A stretch of 32,888 bases of DNA, from positions 1 to 32,888 of the forward strand of contig CADBPM010000095.1 in assembly GCA_902796595.1 (NCBI GenBank), read 5' to 3'. The DNA is from an uncultured Lachnospiraceae bacterium. GTDB lineage: Bacteria; Bacillota; Clostridia; Lachnospirales; Lachnospiraceae. The position numbers and the translations under genes are program-made. Every line of letters begins with the position of its first letter. Position 1 is the first letter of the stretch. Shown piece by piece: positions 24,759 to 32,829 of this stretch. The notes below the pieces were generated by a model. That model did no database searches. It saw only the letters and a list, made by a program, of their open reading frames with translations, and was not told where the DNA came from.

Positions 24759-26174
24759 ATGAGAAAAAAAGTTTTAAGCTTTGTGCTTGCTGCTGCAATG
24801 GTATCAAGTGTACTTGCCGGATGCGGCGGGAAAGATGCTGCAACATCAGGGAAACAGGCAGCAGAAGGAAAGGTTCTCAATGTCTGGTCATGGAATGACG
24901 AGTTCCAGTCAAGATTCAACGCTTACTTCTCAGAAGTAGACCATGCTTCAGATGATAAGTCTGTAACTTATCTTAAAGATGGTACAGAAGTTCACTGGAT
25001 AATTAATCCTAATCAGAACGGAGTTTACCAGCAGAAGCTTGATGAAGCTCTTATGGCGAACGGCGCTAATCAGGAAAAAGCGGCAGCAGATGACAAGATT
25101 GATATTTTCCTTGCGGAAACAGATTACCTTATAAAGTATATTGATAAGAATACAAATGCTGCTATGCCTCTTAAGGATCTTGGAATTGATCCTGCTACAG
25201 AACTTGCAGATCAGTATCAGTATACAAAAGATGCGGCAAGTGATGCAGATGGCGTTCAGCGTGCTACAACATGGCAGGCTTGCCCGGGACTTTTTGTTTA
25301 TCGTCGCAGTATAGCAAAAGATGTATTCGGCACAGATGATCCTGATAAGGTACAGGAGCAGGTAGCTGACTGGACAAAGTTTGAAGGTGCAGCAAAGGCT
25401 CTTAAGGATAAGGGCTATTTCATGCTTTCATCTATATGTGCTGATACATACAGAGTTTTTGGAAACAATGTAGCAACTCCTTGGGTAACAAAGGATGCTC
25501 CTGACACAGTTCAGGTTGATGAAAATATTATTAACTGGATAAAGCAGTCAAGAACCTTCTATGACAATGACTATACTCATAAGACAAGCGGTCAGTGGGT
25601 TGATGACTGGAACAAGGATATGGCTGCTGATTCAAAGGTATTTGGCTGGTTTTTCCCTGCATGGGGTGTCAACTTCACGATCAAGCCTAATACAGGCGAT
25701 GCTGGTGCTGGTGATTGGGCAGTATGTAATGGACCACAGGCATATAATTGGGGTGGTTCATTCATAATTGGTGCTACCGGTACCGATAACCCTGCTCTTG
25801 TAAAGAAGGTTATGCTTGAACTTACAGCAACCAAGGACACTCTTCTTAAGATCACAGCAGATACTCTTGATTACACAAATACTATTTCAGGTATGAAGGA
25901 TATTGCAGCTGACGATTCAAAGGGCGGTTCAGACTTCCTTGGGGGAGAAAATCCATATAAGTATTTTGCACCTCAGGCAGAAACAATAAAGATGGATAAG
26001 ATCACTCCTTATGATCAGGGATGCTGTGAATGCTTACAGAATGCCATGAATGATTATTTTAACGGGAATACAACATTTGAACAGGCTAAGGAAGCATTTG
26101 CAACAGCTATAAAGGAAAGATATCCTGAACTTACAAAAGTTAACTGGCCTGCAAGTGCAGATGATCTTAAGTAA
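24759..26174 (+). CDS. Carbohydrate ABC transporter solute-binding lipoprotein
   Basis: 471 residues with signal peptide and lipobox LAGC (Cys22). The mature part begins VLNVWSWNDEFQSRF, typical of family 1 sugar-binding proteins, and has many aromatic residues (WFFPAWGVNF, YNWGGSF) expected around a sugar pocket. It delivers its ligand to the two permeases downstream. The substrate cannot be deduced; relatives bind oligosaccharides. The promoter region shared with the AraC gene contains an ATATTATAATAT palindrome (24664-24675), but hexamer assignment is unclear. AAAGGAG lies 6 nt before the ATG. Confidence 0.9.
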   Translation: MRKKVLSFVLAAAMVSSVLAGCGGKDAATSGKQAAEGKVLNVWSWNDEFQSRFNAYFSEVDHASDDKSVTYLKDGTEVHWIINPNQNGVYQQKLDEALMANGANQEKAAADDKIDIFLAETDYLIKYIDKNTNAAMPLKDLGIDPATELADQYQYTKDAASDADGVQRATTWQACPGLFVYRRSIAKDVFGTDDPDKVQEQVADWTKFEGAAKALKDKGYFMLSSICADTYRVFGNNVATPWVTKDAPDTVQVDENIINWIKQSRTFYDNDYTHKTSGQWVDDWNKDMAADSKVFGWFFPAWGVNFTIKPNTGDAGAGDWAVCNGPQAYNWGGSFIIGATGTDNPALVKKVMLELTATKDTLLKITADTLDYTNTISGMKDIAADDSKGGSDFLGGENPYKYFAPQAETIKMDKITPYDQGCCECLQNAMNDYFNGNTTFEQAKEAFATAIKERYPELTKVNWPASADDLK

Positions 26175-26181
26175 TTAAAGT

Positions 26182-26213
26182 AATTGAGGCAGCCTGAAAA
26201 GGCTGTCTCAATT
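26182..26213 (+). other. Stem-loop between the sugar-binding protein gene and its permeases
   Basis: AATTGAGGCAGCC (26182-26194) pairs with GGCTGTCTCAATT (26201-26213) with one G-U pair and a 6-nt TGAAAA loop. No proper T-run follows and the permease genes need read-through, so it likely protects the upstream message 3' end or partly terminates. Confidence 0.7.
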
Positions 26214-26253
26214 ATTGTCGTAGTATTGTTTATTTAGTTCGGAAAGGACATTT

Positions 26254-27216
26254 ATGAAGAAAAAAGGGATCGATTATTCAAAATGGGGTTATTTTTTCAT
26301 CGCTCCATTTTTTATCTGCTTTTTTATTTTCTCCTGCATTCCGCTTATTACTACCATAAATGATAGTTTTAATCAGCATTTTTACAGTGGACTTAAGGAG
26401 ATAGGACCTAATTTTATAGGGTTTAGCAATTACAAAGAGATATGGAATGCGGATCTTCCTAAATATATTTTAAATACATTTATACTTTGGATAATTGGAT
26501 TTGTGCCGCAGATCGTCATAGCGCTTATCATAGCTGCATGGTTTTCTGATGGCAGATTCAAGATTCATGGTGAGCAGGGATTCAAGGTTATAATATACCT
26601 TCCTAATCTTATCATGGCATCTGCATTTTCAATGCTTTTCTTTACACTTTTTTCAAATGCAGGACCTATAAATGAGATCCTTATGCAGACACATCTGATA
26701 AAAGAACCTATTCTTTTCTTCAATTCAACAAAGTGGACAAGAGCGATCATTGCGTACATGAACTTCCTTATGTGGTTCGGAAATTCATCTATAATGCTTA
26801 TGAGTGCCATTATGGGTGTAAATCCAGATCTTTTTGAAGCTGCGGAAATAGATGGATGCAATCATACGCAGATTTTCTTTAAGATCACCTTGCCTATGAT
26901 AAGACCGCTTCTTGCATATACTCTTATCACATCACTTATCGGTGGTCTGCAGATGTACGATGTACCTCAGATCTTAACAAATGGTAATGGTGGTCCAAAT
27001 CGTACTACAATGACACTTATCATGCTCCTTAATTCACATCTTCAGGGAAAGAATTACGGTATGGCAGGTGCCCTTTCAGTTTACCTTGCGATCATATCAG
27101 GTATCCTCTGCTTTATTGTCTATAGAATGATGAATCCTTCTGATCCAAACGGAACCAAGGCAGAAGCAAAGGCAAGACGCAAGAGAGAAAGAATGATGGG
27201 AGGAGACAGAAGATGA
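26254..27216 (+). CDS. Carbohydrate ABC transporter permease (MalF-like)
   Basis: 320 residues with six predicted membrane segments, the first at about 12-33 (YFFIAPFFICFFIFSCIPLI). The coupling loop EAAEIDGCNHTQIFFKITLP is the family's EAA motif. No large MalF periplasmic domain is present, which is typical of Gram-positive sugar permeases. The C-terminus is Lys/Arg-rich (AKARRKRERMM). Its stop overlaps the next gene start by ATGA. Confidence 0.92.
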   Translation: MKKKGIDYSKWGYFFIAPFFICFFIFSCIPLITTINDSFNQHFYSGLKEIGPNFIGFSNYKEIWNADLPKYILNTFILWIIGFVPQIVIALIIAAWFSDGRFKIHGEQGFKVIIYLPNLIMASAFSMLFFTLFSNAGPINEILMQTHLIKEPILFFNSTKWTRAIIAYMNFLMWFGNSSIMLMSAIMGVNPDLFEAAEIDGCNHTQIFFKITLPMIRPLLAYTLITSLIGGLQMYDVPQILTNGNGGPNRTTMTLIMLLNSHLQGKNYGMAGALSVYLAIISGILCFIVYRMMNPSDPNGTKAEAKARRKRERMMGGDRR

Positions 27217-28055
27217 AAAACAAGCCATCAGTTTTAAGAAGTTTTATAGCACACCTTGTTCTTATCATCCTTTCATTCATGTGTTTGTTCTTCTTTTACA
27301 TACTTATAGTCAATGCATCAAGAAGCCACAATGAGTTACAGAAGGGATTTGCGATACTTCCAAGCACTCATTTTATAGATAATTTTAAAAGCGTTGTGGG
27401 GGACGCGAGCATACCTATCGTAAATGGTGTGTTTAATTCTCTTTTTGTTGCGGCACTTACAGCAGTAGTATGTATTTACTTTTCTGCAATGACAGCTTAC
27501 GGACTTTACGCCTATAAGTTCAAGTTGAGGAATGCGGCATTTACAACGATAATGGCTATCCTTGTAATGCCTACACAGGTTACTGCACTCGGTTTCTTAA
27601 GACTTATAACAAAGATGCACCTTAATGATACGCCTTGGCCTTTGATAATCCCTGCTATAGCTTCTCCTGCGGTATTTTACTTCATGTACAGTTATATGCA
27701 GTCATCGCTCCCTATGGCGCTTGTTGAGGCAGCAAGAATCGACGGGTCTGGAGAATTCCGTACATTTAACAAGGTTGTTATTCCTATAATGAAGCCGGCA
27801 TTTGCTGTACAGGCAATTTTTACATTTGTCGGTTCATGGAATAATTACTTTATTCCGTCACTTATCTTTTCAACCAAAAAGAAAATGACACTTCCGGTTC
27901 TTATTGCGCTTCTTCGTGGAGCTGACTGGCTTACGTTTGATATGGGTAAGATTTACATGATGATCTTCCTTGCAATAGTTCCGATAATAGTCGTATACCT
28001 GTTTCTTTCAAAGTACATCATTGCAGGTGTTGCTCTTGGAGGAGTAAAGGAATAA
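27213..28055 (+). CDS. Carbohydrate ABC transporter permease (MalG-like)
   Basis: 280 residues, six membrane segments, coupling loop EAARIDGSGEFRTFNKVVIP. This is the second half of the channel with the preceding gene and is translationally coupled to it. The operon ends here without an ATPase gene, as in many Firmicutes sugar importers that share an MsmK-type ATPase encoded elsewhere. A terminator follows directly. Confidence 0.92.
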   Translation: MKNKPSVLRSFIAHLVLIILSFMCLFFFYILIVNASRSHNELQKGFAILPSTHFIDNFKSVVGDASIPIVNGVFNSLFVAALTAVVCIYFSAMTAYGLYAYKFKLRNAAFTTIMAILVMPTQVTALGFLRLITKMHLNDTPWPLIIPAIASPAVFYFMYSYMQSSLPMALVEAARIDGSGEFRTFNKVVIPIMKPAFAVQAIFTFVGSWNNYFIPSLIFSTKKKMTLPVLIALLRGADWLTFDMGKIYMMIFLAIVPIIVVYLFLSKYIIAGVALGGVKE

Positions 28056-28063
28056 TAAAAAAC

Positions 28064-28101
28064 GCGTATCTTAGGCTTAAAAAGTCTGATACGCATTTTT
28101 T
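28064..28101. terminator. Bidirectional terminator between sugar permease and MATE genes
   Basis: GCGTATC (28064-28070) pairs with GATACGC (28088-28094), extended inward by AGGCTT/AAGTCT with a wobble and a small bulge. A-run on the left, T-run (28096-28101) on the right; serves both convergent operons. Confidence 0.88.
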
Positions 28102-28126
28102 GTTTTTTGGTTGAAATAAAATTGTC

Positions 28127-29527
28127 TCAGGGTTTTTTTCTTACAGCTTTTTTATATTCTCTGTCGATATCTCTTTCTTCATCCTTGTGGGGCAGGTTGC
28201 TAAAGAAGTTGTATATTATAGGACCTGCAGTTAAAAATGTAAGGATATCTGAAAGCATCTGAGCTGATTCTATACCGGTTATGCCGATTATCTTAGGCAG
28301 GATAAGAAGTATAGGTATGTAATAAAGTCCGCTTCTAAGGGTTGCAAGGAAAGATGCTATCCTGCTTTTTCCAATGCTCTGGAAGGTCATGTTGGACATT
28401 ACGCCTACAGGCTGTACAACGAGCGCTACGCACTGAAAACGGAGGGCATTTTTACCGATGACTATTACTGCAGGGTCATCTCTGAAAAGGCTTATTAGAG
28501 GCGCTGGAAAGAGAAAACCTAAGATAGCAACGATACTTAATATACATTCCGCTGTCTTTAATGTAAAAGCAAACCCATTTCTTATGCGTTCATACTTGCC
28601 GGCTCCGTAATTGAAAGCCGCAACAGGCTGATAGCCTTGTCCCATTCCGATCATAAAAGAACCGAAGAACATTGCAAGCCTGCCTACGATTGCCATAGCA
28701 GCGATAGCAGGATCCCCGTAAGGCTTCGCCGCTATATTAAGAGTCATGCTTGAAACTGTGTTGAGCGACTGCCTTATAAGGCTTGGAAAGCCATTTTTAA
28801 AAATATGTCCGTATATGGAAGGACAGGTTGAAATGTTCGAGAGACTGATCTTGCTCATTGTCTTTCCGGAGAGGAACATATACAAAAGAATAAAAAAGCT
28901 TATATACTGAGAGAGAGCAGTTGCAAGCCCTGCACCGGAAATTCCCATATTTAAACCAAACATGAATACAGGGTCCAGTGCCATATTTAAAACACCGCCG
29001 GACACAAGCCCTATCATCGCATAAAAGGCTCTGCCCTCATAACGCATTACGTTGTTCAGCACACAGCTACAGGAAAGAGCAGGACCTGAGAGCATTATAA
29101 AAATACCATAATTTAATGCGTATGGAAGTATCGTATCTGTACTTCCGAGGAAAAGCAAGAGAGGAGTCTTTGTAAATATTTCAACTAGCATTATACAGCA
29201 TGAAATAAGGAGACATATAAACAATGCACTTGAAACATATTTACTGGCATCTTTTATTTTTCCTTCACCAAGTTTTCTGCTGATTATACTGCCTGAACCA
29301 TGACCACACATAAATCCGACTGCTTGAAAAACTGTCTGAATACCCATAAGGATACCGATCGCAGCACTGGCACTTGTGCCAAGTTTTCCGACAAAAAAGG
29401 CGTCTACGAGGTTGTAAATCATAGAGATCATCATGCTTATGATAGTTGGTACTGCGAGCTTTGCAATAAGTTTATCTGCGGGTGTAAGTACCATTTTTTC
29501 GTATTGTTGTATTTCTTTTTCTTCCAT
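28127..29527 (-). CDS. MATE-family efflux transporter
   Basis: 466-residue integral membrane protein with the two-fold MATE layout of about 12 helices. The start LAVPTIISMMISMIYNLVDAFFVGKLGTSA is diagnostic. The second half repeats it, with the FGSFMIGMGQGYQPVAAFNYGA family motif. MATE proteins export cationic drugs or metabolites using Na+ or H+ gradients; the substrate here is unknown. The tail is charged (ERDIDREYKKAVRKKP). Monocistronic. The 10-bp palindrome TCTGTACAGA (29544-29553) lies in its upstream region and could be a regulator site. Confidence 0.92.
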   Translation of the reverse strand: MEEKEIQQYEKMVLTPADKLIAKLAVPTIISMMISMIYNLVDAFFVGKLGTSASAAIGILMGIQTVFQAVGFMCGHGSGSIISRKLGEGKIKDASKYVSSALFICLLISCCIMLVEIFTKTPLLLFLGSTDTILPYALNYGIFIMLSGPALSCSCVLNNVMRYEGRAFYAMIGLVSGGVLNMALDPVFMFGLNMGISGAGLATALSQYISFFILLYMFLSGKTMSKISLSNISTCPSIYGHIFKNGFPSLIRQSLNTVSSMTLNIAAKPYGDPAIAAMAIVGRLAMFFGSFMIGMGQGYQPVAAFNYGAGKYERIRNGFAFTLKTAECILSIVAILGFLFPAPLISLFRDDPAVIVIGKNALRFQCVALVVQPVGVMSNMTFQSIGKSRIASFLATLRSGLYYIPILLILPKIIGITGIESAQMLSDILTFLTAGPIIYNFFSNLPHKDEERDIDREYKKAVRKKP

Positions 29528-29638
29528 ATAACCCTTCTTTCTGTCTGTACAGATTTATTTTAAAGCCATTGAGTTGCTTAGTCAATGAGGGAAAAGAACT
29601 ATCAATCAAGGATTTTGAAACTCAATTTGTTGCAATAC

Positions 29639-29667
29639 TTGACAATTAGCAGGGAAAATGGTTTAAT
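29639..29667 (+). promoter_or_regulatory. Promoter of the tRNA-Arg gene
   Basis: TTGACA (29639-29644), a 17-bp spacer and TTTAAT (29662-29667). Transcription would begin about 28 nt before the mature tRNA. A small GTTTCA/TGAAAC hairpin sits in the leader. Confidence 0.65.
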
Positions 29668-29702
29668 ATATAAGGTTTCATGTTATGAAACTTTAATAAG
29701 AT

Positions 29703-29776
29703 GTATGAGTAGCTCAGCTGGATAGAGCGTCCGCCTCCTAAGCGGAAGGTCGAGGGTTCGAATCCCTTCTCGTACA
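29703..29776 (+). tRNA. tRNA-Arg (anticodon CCU)
   Basis: A full cloverleaf can be drawn: acceptor GTATGAG/CTCGTAC with one G-U pair, D-arm GCTC/GAGC, anticodon stem TCCGC/GCGGA around CTCCTAA (anticodon CCT, reads AGG), and T-arm GAGGG-TTCGAAT-CCCTT. The discriminator is A. CCA is not encoded. A terminator follows, so the gene is single. Confidence 0.95.
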
Positions 29777-29787
29777 GTAGTAAGAAG

Positions 29788-29830
29788 AGCTCATCGCATT
29801 ATAGATTTCATCTGATGCGGTGAGCTTTTT
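29788..29830 (+). terminator. Terminator of the tRNA-Arg gene
   Basis: AGCTCATCGCAT (29788-29799) pairs with ATGCGGTGAGCT (29815-29826) with one G-U pair, followed by a T-run to 29830. Confidence 0.88.
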
Positions 29831-29870
29831 GGTATGTAAAAACCTGCCAGGGTGTAACTGATGTGTAATG

Positions 29871-29973
29871 TATAGTAAGCGAAGAAAATAATTGCGGATA
29901 GAGCTTGCTCTATCCAGCAATAATTCTCGGCGACGTTTATCGTAAACGAAATTATTAATTTCGTTTACGATAG
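29871..29973 (+). repeat. 103-bp dispersed repeat, copy 2
   Basis: Matches 273-375 at 99 of 103 positions with identical length. The second hairpin is a perfect 16-bp stem here (29938-29953 with 29957-29972), one pair longer than copy 1. Three of the four differences lie in or near loop and stem-end positions and the hairpin core is unchanged, suggesting the fold matters. The first hairpin core GGATAGAG-CTTG-CTCTATCC is extended by AATAATTGC/GCAATAATT with one mismatch in this copy. Confidence 0.85.
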
Positions 29974-30001
29974 TTAGTAGCGTAATTGTTTGCTGATGTC
30001 A

Positions 30002-30040
30002 ATAGATAAAAGTGTCAAATAATTTGATACTTTTATCTAT
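30002..30040. other. Long stem-loop, 18-bp arms
   Basis: The arms at 30002-30019 and 30023-30040 pair fully with one G-U wobble and a TAA loop. It is AT-rich, and its right arm includes TTTTATCTAT. It could be a terminator or another structural repeat. Confidence 0.6.
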
Positions 30041-30072
30041 GTGGAAAATTGTTTTATAGTATATAGCATTGT

Positions 30073-30105
30073 CAGTGTGCATTTAGAGCCATTCTTATGG
30101 TGATG
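30073..30105 (+). pseudogene. Degenerate copy of the small peptide gene 3' end
   Basis: The sequence aligns with the coding end of the 32-residue ORF downstream. CAGTGT and the 12-mer AGAGCCATTCTT are shared, followed by partial matches (TGG, TAGGT). One base is missing between the two blocks relative to the intact copy, and a TAG precedes the aligned SHS codons. The TGT for the second cysteine reads TAT. No start codon or ribosome site is visible. Confidence 0.45.
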
Positions 30106-30263
30106 ATAGGTTACTAAATATGGAAGTTATAAAGGATATGCCATTTTGAACACTTTAAAAACTACAGGAGTGTATTATAATAATGGATGTCTGCAGATAG
30201 TAATGTTAAACAGCTGTTAGGTCGCTTGGGTAAGAGAAAGTATCAGGCAGAAAGGAGTATAAT

Positions 30264-30362
30264 ATGGAAAAGGTGGAGATTGAGTTATCTTTGAAAAACG
30301 TGAATATGTCAAAGCATCATCAGTGTACAAACCAGAGCCATTCTTGTGGCGCAGGTAGGTAA
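30264..30362 (+). CDS. Short peptide of 32 residues, candidate peptide precursor or leader
   Basis: An ATG with AAAGGAG spaced 6 nt upstream opens a 32-codon frame. The N-terminal half is acidic and helical (MEKVEIELSLKN), like RiPP leader peptides. The C-terminal half is HHQCTNQSHSCGAGR, with two cysteines six residues apart, adjacent Ser/Thr and three histidines, and a Gly-Arg end. No GG cleavage motif is seen. It is followed by another tiny ORF, an ABC-F ATPase and an ABC exporter fragment, a setting typical of peptide production or immunity. It could instead be a metal-binding peptide or an attenuation leader for the ABC-F gene. Family not recognised. Confidence 0.55.
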   Translation: MEKVEIELSLKNVNMSKHHQCTNQSHSCGAGR

Positions 30363-30388
30363 GCATTTGATTGAGGAGGAATACATTT

Positions 30389-30466
30389 ATGAGAAAATTG
30401 ATTAAAGGGGTACAAGTTAAGAATTCTAATTATATCTTCAATGTAGAGAATTTTATGCAGTATTAG
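30389..30466 (+). CDS. Short peptide of 25 residues upstream of the ABC-F gene
   Basis: An ATG with GAGGAGG spaced 9 nt upstream, one of the best ribosome sites in the locus, opens a 25-codon frame: basic start (MRKLIKGVQVK), then NSNYIFNVENFMQY. The stop lies 11 nt before the ABC-F start codon. This position fits a translated leader that controls an antibiotic-responsive ABC-F gene by ribosome stalling, or a second short secreted peptide. No terminator/antiterminator pair is obvious between it and the ABC-F gene. Confidence 0.45.
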   Translation: MRKLIKGVQVKNSNYIFNVENFMQY

Positions 30467-30477
30467 TATGGGGGAAT

Positions 30478-31995
30478 ATGTCTACGATAGAAATTTCAGG
30501 ATTAAATTTTTCATATCCGGATGGAAAAATAATATTCAAAAATTGTAATCTAAGCTTGAACTCTAGATGGAAATTAGGAGTGGTTGGAAAGAATGGTACT
30601 GGAAAAACCACTTTGTTAAAAATACTTTGTAAAAAATTGAATTATGAAGGAAATATAAATACAAATGTTGATCTGAAATATTTTCCGTATGAAATTAATG
30701 AAAGAGAAAGCCAGTTAAACTGCATAGATCTCATGTGTAAAAAAAATCCTAGTGCTGAAAAATGGCAGATTGCATGCGAGATGGAGCATCTGGGGATTGG
30801 CAATGAGGATGCTTGCAGGGAATTTGGAAAATTAAGCTCAGGTGAACAAATGAAGGTGATGCTTTCAGCACTGTTTGCGTCTGAAAATACATTTATTCTT
30901 ATCGATGAACCGACGAATCACTTGGATCGGAAAACAAGGGAATTAGTAGGTAATTATCTTAAATCTAAGCAGGGTTTTATAGTTGTATCTCATGATAGAA
31001 ATTTTTTAAATGACACAGTTGATCATATTCTGGCGATTGAAAAAAATTCTATATATGTTCAATCTGGAAATTTTTCGAGTTGGTATGAAAATAAAAAAAG
31101 AAGTGACAACTTTACAATTAGGCAAAATGAAAAATACAATAAAGAAATAAAACATTTAAAAAATATAGCAAGAAAAAAGGAAATCTGGGCTGAAAAGAAT
31201 GAAAATACTAAAATAGGATTTGACCCTATAAGAGAGCCTGACAGATGTAAGGATACCAGAGGATTTATAGGAGCAAAAACAAAAAAATTAAATAGTCAGA
31301 AGAAGAATTTTGAGAAACGTCTTCAATTTCAAATAGATAAAAAAGAGTCACTTATAAATAATGTTGAAAGTCTGGATGATCTTAAGCTGTATCCTTTGTT
31401 TTATAAGCATGGATCTGTTTTGACATTAAAGAACTTTACCATTAAAAATGCTTTATCGGAAAAACAGCTTTTTAATGAAATAGACTTACAGGTGAATAGT
31501 GGTGATCGAGTTTTTATTACAGGCGAGAATGGCTGTGGCAAGACTACACTTATAAAAAGTATTATAAACTCAAGGAAAATTAGTGGTGCGGGGATATACA
31601 TCAATCAGGGTCTTTTGAAAATTCCATCAGATGTGATTATTTCTTATGTGAGTCAAAAGGCAGACATTAAAGGCTCAATCTTTAAATTGCAGAAAGATAA
31701 TAATTTAAATGCAAGTTTAATGTTCGCGATGCTTGATAAGCTGGGAGTAAGCAGGGAAGATTTTACGAAGAACGCCGAAGAGATGTCAGACGGGCAAAGG
31801 AAAAAGATTATGATTGCAAGCAGTCTTTTGACACCAGCGCATATATATATTTGGGACGAACCATATAACTACCTTGATATTTATACACGAGCCCAGATTG
31901 AGGAAATGATTCTAGAGTATAAGCCTACTATGCTTATTGTTGAGCATGATAAGGAAATGGAAAATAAAATTGCTACAAAGTGTTTAGCATTATAA
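30478..31995 (+). CDS. ABC-F ATPase, Lsa-like ribosomal protection protein
   Basis: 505 residues, two ABC domains and no membrane segment. Domain 1: Walker A GKNGTGKT (37-44), signature SSGEQ (120-124), Walker B LIDEPTNHLD (Asp143/Glu144). A long basic linker follows (about 190-300), including RGFIGAKTKKLNS, a region where Lsa-type proteins reach the peptidyl-transferase centre. Domain 2: Walker A GENGCGKT (349-356), signature MSDGQ, Walker B IWDEPYNYLD (460/461). The second NBD IWDEP form is typical of the Lsa/Vga branch. Such proteins dislodge lincosamide, streptogramin A and pleuromutilin antibiotics; self-protection by a peptide producer is an alternative. Codon use is more AT-rich than the fab/opp genes, suggesting acquisition. 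Confidence 0.87.
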   Translation: MSTIEISGLNFSYPDGKIIFKNCNLSLNSRWKLGVVGKNGTGKTTLLKILCKKLNYEGNINTNVDLKYFPYEINERESQLNCIDLMCKKNPSAEKWQIACEMEHLGIGNEDACREFGKLSSGEQMKVMLSALFASENTFILIDEPTNHLDRKTRELVGNYLKSKQGFIVVSHDRNFLNDTVDHILAIEKNSIYVQSGNFSSWYENKKRSDNFTIRQNEKYNKEIKHLKNIARKKEIWAEKNENTKIGFDPIREPDRCKDTRGFIGAKTKKLNSQKKNFEKRLQFQIDKKESLINNVESLDDLKLYPLFYKHGSVLTLKNFTIKNALSEKQLFNEIDLQVNSGDRVFITGENGCGKTTLIKSIINSRKISGAGIYINQGLLKIPSDVIISYVSQKADIKGSIFKLQKDNNLNASLMFAMLDKLGVSREDFTKNAEEMSDGQRKKIMIASSLLTPAHIYIWDEPYNYLDIYTRAQIEEMILEYKPTMLIVEHDKEMENKIATKCLAL

Positions 31996-32001
31996 AAAGA
32001 T

Positions 32002-32829
32002 ATGGATAAGAAAAATCAAATATTTGTGAATTTAAAATATGGAATTTCAATGCTGATAGACAGAAAGGCTTTTATAAGGTATTGGTGCCTATATACTATT
32101 ATTGGTACAACGTTACCTTTTTTGACAGCATTATTTCCAAGCTGTATTGTGAGTGCTGCAAAATCAGAATCGCCTATAAGCGCAATTGAGGCAATGGTGG
32201 TTTTACTTGTAATTTTGTTGGCACAAACTGCTATTACTTATATGGAAAAAGAAAATAACAAGCAATTGTTACTTTCGAGGATTAATCTGCTTAATCCAAT
32301 GATGGATAAGTACATGAAACTTCCTGTTGCCTGGTGTATATCAAAAGAAGGGCAGGAAACACTTGCGAAGGCAAGACGAAATGCTTTTGAGGGAAATTAT
32401 ATTGGTATGGAAGCATTTTTAAGTCAATTCCCCAATATTACCGTGAATTTTTTATGTATGTTTATTGAGTTTGTGGTTCTTGCTAAGTATAGTATATTCT
32501 TTTCTGTAGCAGTAATGGTTTCGGGAGTATTTGTATCTGCTGTTTCCGCCTGGGCAGGAAAAAAGGACGACATATATCAAGATAAGCTTGGTGAAATTTA
32601 TGGAAAGCAAAGGGATTTACAGGAAGCAATTCTTGAGGAAAGTGGACGTAAGGATATATATATGTTTTCGTTAAGAGGTATACTTATACGTAGATTGTAC
32701 AAGTATACTTCTCTTGCAAGAATCTTTCAGAAAAAGAGCGAAACTTGTTATGAAATATCAGATGATGCCGGAAACGTAATGGCGGCATTGAGAGATATTT
32801 TTAGGCCTTTCGTCATTTTTAGTGGGTAG
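32002..32829 (+). pseudogene. ABC exporter, truncated within the membrane domain
   Basis: 275 residues beginning MDKKNQIFVNLKYGISMLID, the start of a half-size ABC exporter of the type found beside bacteriocin and RiPP genes. Membrane segments are visible at about 28-50, 61-81 and two in ~145-187. The cytoplasmic helices that follow are present up to about ALRDIF. The frame then ends at RPFVIFSG before TM5-6, and no nucleotide-binding domain follows before the window ends 59 bases later. Full-length members have ~570-600 residues. The gene is probably broken by insertion or deletion near 32805. It starts 6 bp after the ABC-F gene, so the two are co-transcribed. The ribosome site is weak. Confidence 0.7.

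Larger units (their letters stand above)
29777..30263. other. Structured non-coding region between tRNA-Arg and the small-peptide locus
   Basis: No credible protein gene. It contains the tRNA terminator, copy 2 of the 103-bp repeat, an 18-bp stem-loop (30002-30040) and a decayed copy of the small peptide gene (around 30073-30105), each listed separately. At 30119 an ATG opens a 9-codon frame without a ribosome site. A minus-strand frame across the tRNA is an artefact. Confidence 0.6.

Noticed and set aside
29895..29903. GGATAGAGC shared by the 103-bp repeat and the tRNA-Arg D-arm
   Set aside because: A 9-base match without flanking similarity; the repeat core pairs as a simple hairpin and shows no tRNA-like structure.
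29738..29920. Minus-strand ORF of 60 residues across the tRNA ending in RRDSNPRPSA
   Set aside because: That ending is the well-known false translation of a tRNA T-arm; the frame overlaps the tRNA and its terminator and has no ribosome site.
273..29973. The 103-bp repeats as attachment sites of a 29.6-kb mobile island
   Set aside because: The DNA between them contains core fab, tRNA and transport genes and no integrase or phage gene; a dispersed repeat family is simpler.
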